Origin: Endozoicomonas elysicola
Lineage (GTDB): Bacteria; Pseudomonadota; Gammaproteobacteria; Pseudomonadales; Endozoicomonadaceae
Reading direction: 5' to 3'
Assembly: GCF_000710775.1 (NCBI RefSeq)
Contig: NZ_JOJP01000001.1
Location: 1,813,825-1,877,824, forward strand
DNA length: 64,000 nt
This document shows, in pieces, positions 1 to 8,811 of this stretch. The notes beneath the pieces are model-generated. The model ran no database searches, was not told the origin of the DNA, and worked only from the letters and a program-made list of their open reading frames with translations. Position numbers and translations under genes: made by a program. Each line of letters opens with the position of its first letter. Position 1 is the stretch's first letter.

Positions 1-82
1 TGCAATAGCTGCAGGAAATAATGGATACTGAAGCAGAAAGTTTTAAGTTAACTTGCTTGCTTCGAGTCTTCCTGATTACATC

Positions 83-115
83 AAAGGCTGGTTTTTACAC
101 CAGCCTTTTTGTTTT
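83..115 (+). terminator. Intrinsic terminator converging on argS
   Basis: A 9-bp stem (AAAGGCTGG paired with CCAGCCTTT) with a short loop is followed by a T-rich run on the plus strand. It would end a plus-strand transcript entering from before the window. It may also serve argS from the other side, where the tail is less T-rich. Bases 1-82 hold at most the last codons of an upstream gene. Confidence 0.7.
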
Positions 116-118
116 GCA

Positions 119-1861
119 CTACATCTGCTCGACAGTTTCAATACCCAGCAGGCCAAGACCCAGCTTCAGGGTTCTGGCGGTCAAGCCGCAGATCTGCAGG
201 CGGCTGTTGCGCAGCTCTTCAGAAACCCCTTCCTTGTTAACCGGGCAAGCTTCATAGAATTTCATAAAGGCGCCGGAGATTTCATAGAGATAAGCGCACA
301 GCTGGTGTGGCAGACCTTCTCTGGCAACGGACTCAATGGTTTCGCTGAAGCGGCAGAGCTGAAGAGCCAGCTCTCGCTCGGCCTCGTTTTCGATCAGAAT
401 GTTGCCTGTGAGGTCGGACTCACTGATACCTGCCTTGCGGAAGATGCTCATAATCCGGGTGTAAGCATAGAGCAGATAGGGGGCAGTATTACCCTCAAAC
501 GCCAGCATATTGTCCCAGTCAAAGACATAGTCACTGGTTCTGTTTTTGGACAGATCGGCATACTTAACTGAGCCGATGGCAACGGAGCGGATAACGTTAA
601 CCTTCTGTTCTTCAGAAAGGTCGCCAGACTTGCTGGCAATCACGGCTGCAGCTCTCTCTTCGGCTTCATCCAGAAGGTCTGCCAGTTTAATGGTAGTACC
701 AGCACGGGTTTTGAATGGTTTACCATCTTTGCCCAGCATCATGCCAAAGGCGTGGTGTTCCAGAGATACATGGTCAGAAGCAAACCCAGCCTTGCGAGCA
801 ATCGTAAATACCTGCTCGAAGTGCTGTCCTTGGCGTGCATCCACATAATAGAGCACACGATCCGCATTCAGGGTGTGGCAGCGGTGACGAATGGCTGCCA
901 GATCGGTCGTAGTGTAGAGGAACCCACCGCCGGACTTTTCAACGATGACGCCCATTGGGTCGCCATCTTTGTTTTTGAACTCATCCAGAAAAACAACTTT
1001 TGCACCGTTGTCTTCACTTAACAGTCCTTTCTCATCAAGCAGCTTAATGATGACAGGAAGGCTGTCATTGTAGGCGCTTTCGCCCATAACATCAGTGGCT
1101 GTCAGTGAAACATTCAGGCGGTCATAGGTATCCTGATTGTGTGACAGAGTGATGTCGACCAGCTTTTTCCATAGCTTATGGCAATACTCATCGCCTGCCT
1201 GAAGGCGAACCACATAGCTTCTGGCTCTGGTTGCAAAGTCGGGGTTGTCATCAAAATGTTTTTTAGCTTCCCGATAGAAGGTTTCCAGATCGGAGAGCTC
1301 CATGCTCATGGCTTCCTGGCTTTCTTTTTCCAGTTCTTCCAGGTGGGCAATCAGCATGCCAAACTGGGTTCCCCAGTCGCCCAGGTGATTCTGACGGATC
1401 ACTTTGTGCCCAAGAAATTCGAGCGTTCTTGCCGTTGAGTCGCCAATGATGGTTGAGCGCAGGTGGCCAACATGCATTTCCTTGGCAACGTTCGGTGCTG
1501 AATAATCAACGACAATTGTCTGTTTGTTATCCGTTTCGGCAACACCGGCACGAGGATCTTTGATAGCGGAGAAAAGGCTGCTGGCCAGCCACTCAGGGGC
1601 GAGATGGATATTGATAAAGCCCGGGCCAGCAATCTCAACTTTGCTGGCTACGCCATCAAGGTCAAGGCTGTCGATCACTTTTTGAGCCAATTCCCGTGGA
1701 TTCATGCCCATTTTTTTAGCAGCAGCCATGACGGCGTTGCATTGGTAATCACCAAAATTCGCCCGTGCGCTGGGACGAACCATGGCTGGGGTGCCTTCTG
1801 GGGCTCCCGCAGTGATAAGCGCTTTGACGACTCTGTCTTCAAGCAGCTTGAGAATATTCAT
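119..1861 (-). CDS. argS: Arginyl-tRNA synthetase
   Basis: Class I aminoacyl-tRNA synthetase that charges tRNA-Arg with arginine in the cytoplasm, using ATP. The 580-residue protein has the family length. It shows an N-terminal additional domain (GDYQ, then AGPGFINI), the HIGH-type motif HVGH at residues 120-123, and a C-terminal anticodon-binding domain. As in most ArgS, a canonical KMSK is absent; the corresponding loop reads KTRAG. The reading frame extends 30 codons further upstream, but the ATG at 1861 is preferred. It has an AAGGA ribosome site 7 bases upstream, and its start ([10 protein letters not shown]) aligns with the E. coli start as I recall it. It is divergent from the SPOR gene. 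In Pseudomonas argS adjoins priA; here priA lies 18 kb away. Confidence 0.97.
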   Translation of the reverse strand: MNILKLLEDRVVKALITAGAPEGTPAMVRPSARANFGDYQCNAVMAAAKKMGMNPRELAQKVIDSLDLDGVASKVEIAGPGFINIHLAPEWLASSLFSAIKDPRAGVAETDNKQTIVVDYSAPNVAKEMHVGHLRSTIIGDSTARTLEFLGHKVIRQNHLGDWGTQFGMLIAHLEELEKESQEAMSMELSDLETFYREAKKHFDDNPDFATRARSYVVRLQAGDEYCHKLWKKLVDITLSHNQDTYDRLNVSLTATDVMGESAYNDSLPVIIKLLDEKGLLSEDNGAKVVFLDEFKNKDGDPMGVIVEKSGGGFLYTTTDLAAIRHRCHTLNADRVLYYVDARQGQHFEQVFTIARKAGFASDHVSLEHHAFGMMLGKDGKPFKTRAGTTIKLADLLDEAEERAAAVIASKSGDLSEEQKVNVIRSVAIGSVKYADLSKNRTSDYVFDWDNMLAFEGNTAPYLLYAYTRIMSIFRKAGISESDLTGNILIENEAERELALQLCRFSETIESVAREGLPHQLCAYLYEISGAFMKFYEACPVNKEGVSEELRNSRLQICGLTARTLKLGLGLLGIETVEQM

Positions 1862-2350
1862 GCATGAGTCCTTGGTTAAACTCGGGTATATAGCGACTGT
1901 TCCTCTCAGACCCTTTAAATAGTCCGGGCCGAGAGGAGAATGTAAGCTCATGTGCCCATGTTATCTGATACTTCCTGTCCGCTAGAGACTCTACAGTAAC
2001 AAGAGCCTTTTAACCGTCAGAAGTTCATATCAGGGCATGACAACGTCTATACATCTTGCCTGAAGCTTTTGGTGAGCATTGAATCATTGGTGCTGGGGGA
2101 ATGCCTTGTCTAAAACCAGACAGCAGCACCGATTCTCTCAAGTAAGGTCAGGCGGGCAGGTTGTTGTTCTGAGCACTAAATTGGTGGGAATGCTATCGAA
2201 AAAGGCCTTTCGTCTCAATAGAAGCTCTTTCGTATTCAAATGGCTGGGTACTTATATCAGTCTTATTGGAGATAATGGTATCGTTAAGCAGTAGAGTGCC
2301 TATAAAGAGCCTGATCGCAGACAGACCTGACGAACGATAAGTTGAGAATT
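1862..2350. other. Divergent intergenic region argS / SPOR gene
   Basis: This 489-bp region should hold the promoters of argS and of the SPOR-hslVU group. I see no convincing gene: the only open frame (2079-2294, 71 codons) has no recognisable product and no good ribosome site. No repeat of the families found elsewhere in the window is present. Confidence 0.5.
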
Positions 2351-2941
2351 ATGACATCCAGATCAAACAGTACCAAGCGGGGAGCCAGTAAGTCGAAAAG
2401 TGCCGGCAAAACGACATCAGTGACTATGCCAAATTGGGGCTGGTTGCTGGCAGGTCTGGTGATTGGTGTGTTTGTTGCTTTTCTGGCAGGGTTAATGCCT
2501 TCTGCGAAAGATGTCAGGACTGTGGCTGAACAGGTCGCTTCAGCATCTGTGGATGACCAGAAAAACAATAGCCAGCCCGTGTTTGATTTTTATACTTTAC
2601 TTCCTGAGTCGGAAGTGACGGTATCTATAGCCGATCCGGCTCCGGTTAAAACCCCGACCAAAAAAACGGATAAGATAACAGCTGCGCCTGCAGTAAGCGC
2701 TAAGCCAACAAAATATCTGCTTCAGGCAGGCTCTTTTCGCAGTGCAAAAGATGCTGAGAGGCTCAGGGCTCAGTTGCTGTTGGAAGGTTTGATGCCCAAG
2801 GTTGAGCGAGTGAATGTAGGGGGCAGTGAAACCTGGCATCGCGTGCAGCTGGGGCCATTCACTGACCGGGCATCGCTTCAGAGTGCCCAGAAAGTGTTAG
2901 CTGGCCAGAATATTGATAGCCTGCTTTTACAGCTGAAATAG
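2351..2941 (+). CDS. FtsN-like SPOR-domain protein
   Basis: Predicted inner-membrane protein of 196 residues with a periplasmic peptidoglycan-binding SPOR domain, probably acting at the division septum. The lysine/serine-rich cytoplasmic N-terminus is followed by one membrane helix (about residues 28-49). A low-complexity linker rich in Pro, Lys and Thr comes next. A typical SPOR domain starts near residue 121 (KYLLQAGSF) and ends at the C-terminus (HRVQLGPF, then LLLQLK). The ATG at 2351 is chosen over an in-frame TTG three codons earlier. The position just before hslV matches the SPOR protein next to hslVU in Pseudomonas. Whether it is the functional FtsN or a paralogue cannot be told from sequence. 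Confidence 0.85.
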   Translation: MTSRSNSTKRGASKSKSAGKTTSVTMPNWGWLLAGLVIGVFVAFLAGLMPSAKDVRTVAEQVASASVDDQKNNSQPVFDFYTLLPESEVTVSIADPAPVKTPTKKTDKITAAPAVSAKPTKYLLQAGSFRSAKDAERLRAQLLLEGLMPKVERVNVGGSETWHRVQLGPFTDRASLQSAQKVLAGQNIDSLLLQLK

Positions 2942-3047
2942 GAAAAACTCAGTTCCGGGGAGCTTTCTCTACAGACCCTCTTGATAATTAAATACATCTC
3001 CCCAATATAAGGCTCTGTTATCCGTTTTTTTATTTAAGGAGCGAGCC

Positions 3048-3590
3048 TTGGAACAGTATCGTGGCACAACTATTCTGTCGGTGCGTCGTGGCGGCAGTGT
3101 CGTGATCGGTGGTGATGGCCAGGTTTCGCTGGGTGATGCCGTCATCAAGGGCAATGCCCACAAGGTACGTCGACTCTATCACGGGAAGGTCATTGCCGGG
3201 TTTGCAGGTGGCACCGCTGATGCATTTACTCTGTTTGAGCGCTTCGAAGCTCAGCTGGAAAAGCATCAGGGACGACTGACCAAGTCAGCGGTTGAGCTGG
3301 CTAAAGAGTGGCGAACTGAGAGAGCCCTGCAAAGGCTGGAAGCGATGTTGATTGTTGCTGATGCCACCGCCTCCCTGATTATCACCGGTAATGGTGACGT
3401 GATGGAGACAGAGGATGGAATTCTGGCCATTGGCTCTGGTGGGTTTTATGCTCAGTCGGCAGCGAAGGCACTGTTTCAAAACACTGAAATGGGTGCCCGT
3501 GATATCGTCGAAAAGAGTCTGGGTATTGCGGCAGATATCTGCGTTTACACCAATTCAAATCAAGTCATTGAAGAGCTTCCAGCTGTCTGA
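3048..3590 (+). CDS. hslV: ATP-dependent protease HslV (ClpQ)
   Basis: Proteasome-like threonine peptidase that forms a double hexamer and degrades proteins fed to it by HslU. The catalytic threonine is exposed by removing a short propeptide (MEQYRG), so mature HslV should start at Thr7 (TTILSVRR). The signature [10 protein letters not shown] follows. The start codon is TTG; an AAGGAG six bases upstream and the propeptide support it. Length (180 residues) is normal for forms with a propeptide. hslU follows after 30 bp, so both are probably one transcript, perhaps with the SPOR gene. Confidence 0.97.
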   Translation: MEQYRGTTILSVRRGGSVVIGGDGQVSLGDAVIKGNAHKVRRLYHGKVIAGFAGGTADAFTLFERFEAQLEKHQGRLTKSAVELAKEWRTERALQRLEAMLIVADATASLIITGNGDVMETEDGILAIGSGGFYAQSAAKALFQNTEMGARDIVEKSLGIAADICVYTNSNQVIEELPAV

Positions 3591-3620
3591 AGCCATTGCT
3601 ATTTAAGACGAGTTTCCAAT

Positions 3621-4958
3621 ATGTCAGATATGACGCCCCGCGAAATTGTTCATGAGTTGGACAAACACATTATTGGTCAGGATGAAGCCAAGCGTGCTGT
3701 AGCAATAGCGCTTCGTAACCGCTGGCGCAGAATGCAGTTGAATGAAGATCTGCGTAATGAGATTAGCCCTAAAAATATTCTGATGATTGGCCCTACCGGT
3801 GTTGGTAAAACAGAAATTGCCCGACGCCTTGCCAAGCTGGCCAATGCACCGTTTATCAAGATCGAAGCCACTAAATTTACTGAAGTTGGTTATGTGGGGC
3901 GTGATGTCGAGTCTATTGTTCGTGACCTGATGGATGCCGCGATCAAAATGCTTCGGGAAATGGAAATGGAGCGCGTTCGTCATCGGGCTCTGGACGCTGC
4001 TGAAGAGCGAATTCTGGATGCGCTACTTCCGCCGGCACGCTCCTTTGGTGAAGACTCTCAGCCGCAGGACAGCTCTACCCGTCAGGTATTCCGCAAGAAG
4101 TTGCGCGAAGGTGATCTGGACGATAAAGAGATTGAAATTGATGTTCGCGAAGCGGCAATGGGCGTTGAGATCATGGCGCCTCCTGGTATGGAAGAGATGA
4201 CCAATCAGCTTCAGAGTATGTTTTCAAATCTGAATACGGGTAAATCAAAAAACCGTAAGCTGAAAGTCAAAGATGCAATGCGTCTGGTTCAGGAAGAAGA
4301 AGCGGCCAAACTGGTGAATGAGGATGAGCTCAAGACCAGGGCTGTTGATGCTGTTGAGCAAAATGGCATTGTCTTTCTTGATGAAATTGACAAGGTTGCA
4401 AAACGCTCTGGTGCTTCTAATGCGGATGTTTCCCGGGAAGGGGTTCAACGTGACCTGTTGCCTCTGATTGAAGGTTGCACTGTTTCTACCAAATACGGCA
4501 TGGTGAAAACCGATCACATTCTGTTTATCGCTTCTGGTGCCTTCCACCTGGCCAAGCCATCAGACCTGATTCCAGAGTTACAGGGCCGACTGCCGATTCG
4601 TGTTGAGCTGAAAGCACTGTCCTCCGATGATTTTATGCGTATTCTGACAGAGCCTGATGCGTCTCTGACGGAACAATATCAAGCGTTGATGGCAACGGAA
4701 TCACTCAATATTGAGTTTGCCGAAGATGCCATTCGTCGTCTGGCCGAGGTCTCCTGGCAGGTTAATGAGCGTACTGAGAATATTGGTGCCCGCCGCCTTC
4801 ATACCGTGATGGAGCGCCTGCTGGAAGAGGTCTCTTTCAGTGCTGCTGACCTGGCTTCTGCTCAGGATGGTACACCGCTGAAGATTGACGCAGCTTATGT
4901 GGATAAACACCTAGGTGAACTGGTTCAGGATGAAGACCTGAGTCGCTATATCCTCTAA
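3621..4958 (+). CDS. hslU: HslU (ClpY) unfoldase ATPase
   Basis: AAA+ ATPase ring that recognises, unfolds and threads substrates into HslV. The 445 residues include the N-terminal MTPREIV start, Walker A GPTGVGKT at 57-64, an intermediate (I) domain of about residues 110-240, Walker B FLDEIDK near 252, and the family C-terminus ending LSRYIL, which docks into HslV. The arginine-finger and sensor region is present ([11 protein letters not shown]). The gene is cotranscribed with hslV. Confidence 0.98.
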   Translation: MSDMTPREIVHELDKHIIGQDEAKRAVAIALRNRWRRMQLNEDLRNEISPKNILMIGPTGVGKTEIARRLAKLANAPFIKIEATKFTEVGYVGRDVESIVRDLMDAAIKMLREMEMERVRHRALDAAEERILDALLPPARSFGEDSQPQDSSTRQVFRKKLREGDLDDKEIEIDVREAAMGVEIMAPPGMEEMTNQLQSMFSNLNTGKSKNRKLKVKDAMRLVQEEEAAKLVNEDELKTRAVDAVEQNGIVFLDEIDKVAKRSGASNADVSREGVQRDLLPLIEGCTVSTKYGMVKTDHILFIASGAFHLAKPSDLIPELQGRLPIRVELKALSSDDFMRILTEPDASLTEQYQALMATESLNIEFAEDAIRRLAEVSWQVNERTENIGARRLHTVMERLLEEVSFSAADLASAQDGTPLKIDAAYVDKHLGELVQDEDLSRYIL

Positions 4959-4972
4959 CAGCCTGTGTTGAG

Positions 4973-5014
4973 GTGGTCAGCGCCTTGCTGACCACTCATC
5001 TTTCTTACTCTTTT
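4973..5014 (+). terminator. Terminator after hslVU
   Basis: A perfect 9-bp stem, GTGGTCAGC / GCTGACCAC with loop GCCTT, is followed by a T-rich stretch. It separates hslVU from the next gene. Confidence 0.75.
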
Positions 5015-5041
5015 TACTAATGAGTGGGTATCCTGCCAGAA

Positions 5042-5419
5042 ATGACAACCTCGATCCCTTCCGCCATTAAGCTTCACAAGCGCTCCAGATCATTGGAAAT
5101 TCAGTTTGGCCACGAATCATTCCAGCTGGAAGCAGAGTATCTCAGGGTGTTAAGCCCTTCTGCAGAGGTTCGTGGCCATGGCAACCCCGTGTTGCAGACC
5201 GGCAAGGTGAATGTGGCGATTACCGGTGTTGAAATGGTTGGTCAATATGCTATCAAACTGATATTTGATGATGGTCATGACAGCGGTATTTATGACTGGG
5301 GCTACCTTTATGAACTATGCCATAACAAAGAGGCGATGTGGGATGCGTATCTGCAGGCCCTAAGGGATGCTGGTGGCAGTCGTGATCCTGATGTTTCAGT
5401 GGTTCGCATTTTTCAGTAA
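5042..5419 (+). CDS. DUF971 (GBBH-like N-terminal domain) protein
   Basis: A 125-residue single-domain protein of the DUF971 family, which is the N-terminal domain found in gamma-butyrobetaine hydroxylases. Bacterial stand-alone members are common next to hslU and have been linked to iron-sulfur or iron handling in other species, but their role is not settled. Family-typical segments are visible: LRVLSPSAEVRGHG, FDDGHDSGIYDW and SRDPD. The ATG at 5042 is preferred to an upstream GTG (5024) because it gives the family N-terminus (MTTSIPSAIKLHK). The gene lies in the same position as Pseudomonas PA5055. Confidence 0.85.
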   Translation: MTTSIPSAIKLHKRSRSLEIQFGHESFQLEAEYLRVLSPSAEVRGHGNPVLQTGKVNVAITGVEMVGQYAIKLIFDDGHDSGIYDWGYLYELCHNKEAMWDAYLQALRDAGGSRDPDVSVVRIFQ

Positions 5420-5423
5420 TCGC

Positions 5424-5444
5424 GTTGAGGGGAATTCCCTCAAT
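5424..5444. repeat. Short palindrome after the DUF971 gene
   Basis: TTGAGGG and CCCTCAA are separated by GAATT. No T-run follows, so it is at best a weak or factor-assisted terminator. Confidence 0.35.
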
Positions 5445-5668
5445 GTGGTTTATATAAGCCTTGTGTCTTTTTAAGTTATTTTTAATAACTTATTGCCGTA
5501 TTAACAGCCATCTTGAGCTCAATCTGAGCGTCAAACTCCTAACGTTTTTCTGGAATGACATACTTATCCTCCAATAAAAACCGGCACCATCTGGTTATTT
5601 AGCAATGTGTCAGTGGGCTGTCCTATACTTTTTAGAAAATTGATATAGACAGCTAAGGATGGCTTCTC

Positions 5669-8581
5669 ATGGATGGTAATGGACAAATACCTAGGGTAGG
5701 AAACCCGACTCCCGCAAATATTACGCAACCATCAACTTCTGATGCTACTGACTCTGTTGATCAGGAGCCAGGAAAGACGGATAAGGGACAGAAAGTTTCT
5801 AAATTTTCAAAGTTTAAAGGTCTTTTTTCAAAAAAAAGCAATAAGTCCGAAGGGAAGGACAAGACAGGTAAAAAAACACTTGCCAAAAGAGAGACCAAAT
5901 CTAATGAATCTGCTAAGCCTGCCAAGGGACTGCGTAAGGAGTCTTTGGGGGATGATCGTCACAGAGCACTTGCTGACGGCTTGCCTGGTGCGTTCGCTGG
6001 CTCTGAGGGGTTATTAGCTGATGCAGTAATGGATCGAGTTGCTGGACAAGCAGCAGCTCAGGGAAGTGCTGATGTGCAACCAACTGAAGCATTGCTGCAA
6101 GCCCCTGAACAAACCCCGCTTGAGGAAAGTGATCAGCTTCTGCAAATCGTTAAGGATTCTGCTCAGGCCGGTATTGTTAAGGATGAAATTGAAGGGCTTG
6201 TAGACCGTTGGCAGAAAACATTAGATTCAGCGATTGATTTGCAGGAATCTTTCCAAGCTCAGAGAGACGGCGTTTCACAAGCTCTGAGTGAAAAGAATGA
6301 ACTCCTATCTACTGCTCAAGAATCTCAATCACAGTTGTCTCAGCAAGTAGCCGATGGGACTTCACAGGTCAATCAATTACAGACTGAAGTGGCCAGTATT
6401 CAAGGTTCTATTAATGAACAAAATCAGCTGATAGCCGAGCAGCAGAATGTTCTCAATGAGTTGCAGAGTGATCTGACCGCAGCTCAGGATCATCTGGATG
6501 CAGCAAACCAGGGCGTTGATGATGGTTTTAACGATGCAGCAAATCAGGCCGTCGACAAGTTGAAAATACTGGTTGAAGAGCACCAGACCACTCTGGCAAA
6601 TCAGCAGTCTCAGTTAGCCAGCATGGAAAGTGCGCTGGAGGCTAGAAACACAGAGCTGGGGTCCGCGCAAACTGAACTGGCAGGTCTTCAGGGACAACTG
6701 GCTGAAGCGGAGAATAGCGTAAATACGCTGACGGAAGAGACATCTACTCTTCAGGGGCAGCTTCAAGTTCTTGAACAGGACTATGCGCAGGCCTCTGAGC
6801 ATGTCTCGGAACTGGAAGATCAGCTTTCTCAGCTGAATACCCTTAATGATGCTGCAAATGATGCTGCTGAAGCAGGAGAGTTGGAAACTGTTCAGGATCT
6901 TCTTGCTGAAGCGAAAGTCATTACAGCAGACCATGATGCGTTTGATCCAGATGCTCTTGCTGCCAGTGATGCCGCTGAAGTAGCTGCCAGTGAATCCGCT
7001 GGAGCAGCAGAATATATCAGTAGTTTATTAGACCCGGTCAGTGCTGGTGTTGATGTTGGTGTAGGAATCGTTGCTCACAGTATTACCCTTGGCCTCAAGG
7101 GCTATAAACTGTCCAAGCTTAGGAACAGGCAGGAGGCATTTGACAAGTGTGGTGATGTTATTGAGCGTTGGAAGGGGGCGGGTAAAGATGGGGCTGAAAA
7201 GGCTTCTGTTCAGGATTTAAAAGATTATGCCCTGGTTGCGAAGCTAGCTGATGATGGTTCTATTGAGAGAACGAATCCTTTGAGAAGCGTTCTAGGTGAT
7301 AGCAAGTGCCACTTCAGTCATGACGGTAAGATGCTCAAGCTGGCAGAGAATTTGATCAAAATTGCCGGAGATATAGACGGATCTAAGTCCTCAGATATTC
7401 CCAAAGACATGAGAGGAAAGTCTATCGCTGATCAATTAAAACAGTGGAAAAGTGACTTTGAAGAAAAAGGGAAAGAATTTACGGAAGGGCAGAAGGCGAA
7501 GAAAGCCAGAAGTGAAGACGGTAAAAAACTATTAAAACATGGGCATCAGTCAAAAAGGCTAATGCAACAGTTTAATGCCATTGTAAAGCCTCTTGGTGTC
7601 GAGATGGAATACAAGCTGCCTACGTTTAAGAAGTTTGGTGAATCAGCGTTAGCAACTCAGCACCGGTTTGTGGTAGATGAGAAGAAGTTGCACGCACATT
7701 TAACCAAAACTGAAAAACACCTTCCCTCCCAGGGTGATGTGAAAAAGCAGGTGCTGGTACATCAGGATGACGCTCCGGCATTGAAAACTTTTGCCAACTA
7801 TGAGCAGAGAAAGATTGATCATCAGATCAGCCAGATGAAATGGACAGGTGCTGCTCTTGCTACTGCTGGGATACCTGTATTGAAAATTGATTATGGTGTT
7901 CGTGCAGGAAGGGAATTCAGCGAAGCTAAATTCAGGACAGAAAATAATAAGCTTCTGGATTCAAAGCTGACTAAGATAGCTGCTTTTGCGCAGAAACAGA
8001 TGTCTGCCTTGGAGTTCAAAAACAAGACTCCTGAAGAGAAAGAGAAAGCAATAAGTTCAGGTTTGGTGAGTGAGAAAACAGTAGGAAGTTATAGCTCATC
8101 TCTGACTGATGCTTTGGAGTTGGCTTCGAAGGTTATTCATGCGAAAAAGGATCGTACTCAGGTTAAAATGGGGAGTGCAATAGCACAGGGTACCATTGAT
8201 ACGGTAGGGGCTACCGCTGGTTCAGCTGCAGCAGTCTTCGCGCCAGGTGTGGGTAGCCTTGCCGCTGATGTGGCTGTCGGTGCTGCAAAGCTTACTGCTG
8301 CAGGTGTGTCTATTGGCGCCAGATCTCATGTTGATAAAAAGAACCAGCAGTTCGGCCGTATTGAAACTCAGGTTTATAGCGAGCTGAAGGGAGCTTATAA
8401 CAACCCAAAATCATCTGAAGGTGAGAAAAGTGACTTGCTCGAACTGACACAGTCTTTGTTTGATATTGACGAAGGGCAGGCCAAGATGCTGTTCAAGCAA
8501 AGCGATGATAGAGACCTTGTTTCGGAAAAAGGTAAGATCCGATTGAGGTTTACTAATATCCCTGTCGGTGAGTCTAAATAA
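5669..8581 (+). CDS. Large coiled-coil protein of unknown function (paralogue A)
   Basis: I do not recognise a named family. The 970 residues begin with a disordered region and a basic/aromatic patch at about 42-70 (KFSKFKGLFSKK). A long predicted coiled coil rich in Gln, Glu, Leu and Ser covers about 190-420, broken near 290. A 510-residue C-terminal region (from about 461) is shared with the next gene. That region contains SITLGLKGYKLSKL, two conserved cysteines (DKCGD and SKCHF), a hydrophobic stretch near 722 (GAALATAGIPVL) and a Gly/Ala-rich hydrophobic stretch near 841-877 (GATAGSAAAVFAPGVG), followed by KKNQQFGRIET. No signal peptide is visible. AAGGA nine bases upstream supports the ATG. 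The context offers no partner other than its paralogue. The long coiled coil, amphipathic or hydrophobic helices and lack of a Sec signal resemble secreted effectors or translocators, but that is inference. Confidence 0.85.
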   Translation: MDGNGQIPRVGNPTPANITQPSTSDATDSVDQEPGKTDKGQKVSKFSKFKGLFSKKSNKSEGKDKTGKKTLAKRETKSNESAKPAKGLRKESLGDDRHRALADGLPGAFAGSEGLLADAVMDRVAGQAAAQGSADVQPTEALLQAPEQTPLEESDQLLQIVKDSAQAGIVKDEIEGLVDRWQKTLDSAIDLQESFQAQRDGVSQALSEKNELLSTAQESQSQLSQQVADGTSQVNQLQTEVASIQGSINEQNQLIAEQQNVLNELQSDLTAAQDHLDAANQGVDDGFNDAANQAVDKLKILVEEHQTTLANQQSQLASMESALEARNTELGSAQTELAGLQGQLAEAENSVNTLTEETSTLQGQLQVLEQDYAQASEHVSELEDQLSQLNTLNDAANDAAEAGELETVQDLLAEAKVITADHDAFDPDALAASDAAEVAASESAGAAEYISSLLDPVSAGVDVGVGIVAHSITLGLKGYKLSKLRNRQEAFDKCGDVIERWKGAGKDGAEKASVQDLKDYALVAKLADDGSIERTNPLRSVLGDSKCHFSHDGKMLKLAENLIKIAGDIDGSKSSDIPKDMRGKSIADQLKQWKSDFEEKGKEFTEGQKAKKARSEDGKKLLKHGHQSKRLMQQFNAIVKPLGVEMEYKLPTFKKFGESALATQHRFVVDEKKLHAHLTKTEKHLPSQGDVKKQVLVHQDDAPALKTFANYEQRKIDHQISQMKWTGAALATAGIPVLKIDYGVRAGREFSEAKFRTENNKLLDSKLTKIAAFAQKQMSALEFKNKTPEEKEKAISSGLVSEKTVGSYSSSLTDALELASKVIHAKKDRTQVKMGSAIAQGTIDTVGATAGSAAAVFAPGVGSLAADVAVGAAKLTAAGVSIGARSHVDKKNQQFGRIETQVYSELKGAYNNPKSSEGEKSDLLELTQSLFDIDEGQAKMLFKQSDDRDLVSEKGKIRLRFTNIPVGESK

Positions 8582-8811
8582 TTTTTCGAGTTAAATATGT
8601 AAGGCTAATTGAAAGGTAAGTTGTAGTAGTTAATCCAGTGTTGTTGGCTGCGAATTAAAGTAGCAGTCAATTACCATTTAATAAGTACCCATATTTGAGT
8701 TTGAAAAAGGTGCGGTGTTTTGGTGTTGAGCTATTAGTTCTGAATGATTTTTGGGTCTTTTTAAATTTCGCGATTAATAAAATAAGGTTTTTTTGCCAAG
8801 GATGGCTCCTG
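8582..8811. other. Gap between paralogues A and B
   Basis: This 230-bp AT-rich spacer shows no clear terminator. The frame of paralogue B is open back to 8695 but lacks a ribosome site there, so I treat 8582-8811 as non-coding leader of B. Confidence 0.5.

Noticed and set aside
21-257. 78-codon plus-strand frame at the window start
   Set aside because: It runs through the terminator hairpin and over the conserved 3' end of argS.
2079-2294. 71-codon frame between argS and the SPOR gene
   Set aside because: No ribosome site and no resemblance to a known protein.
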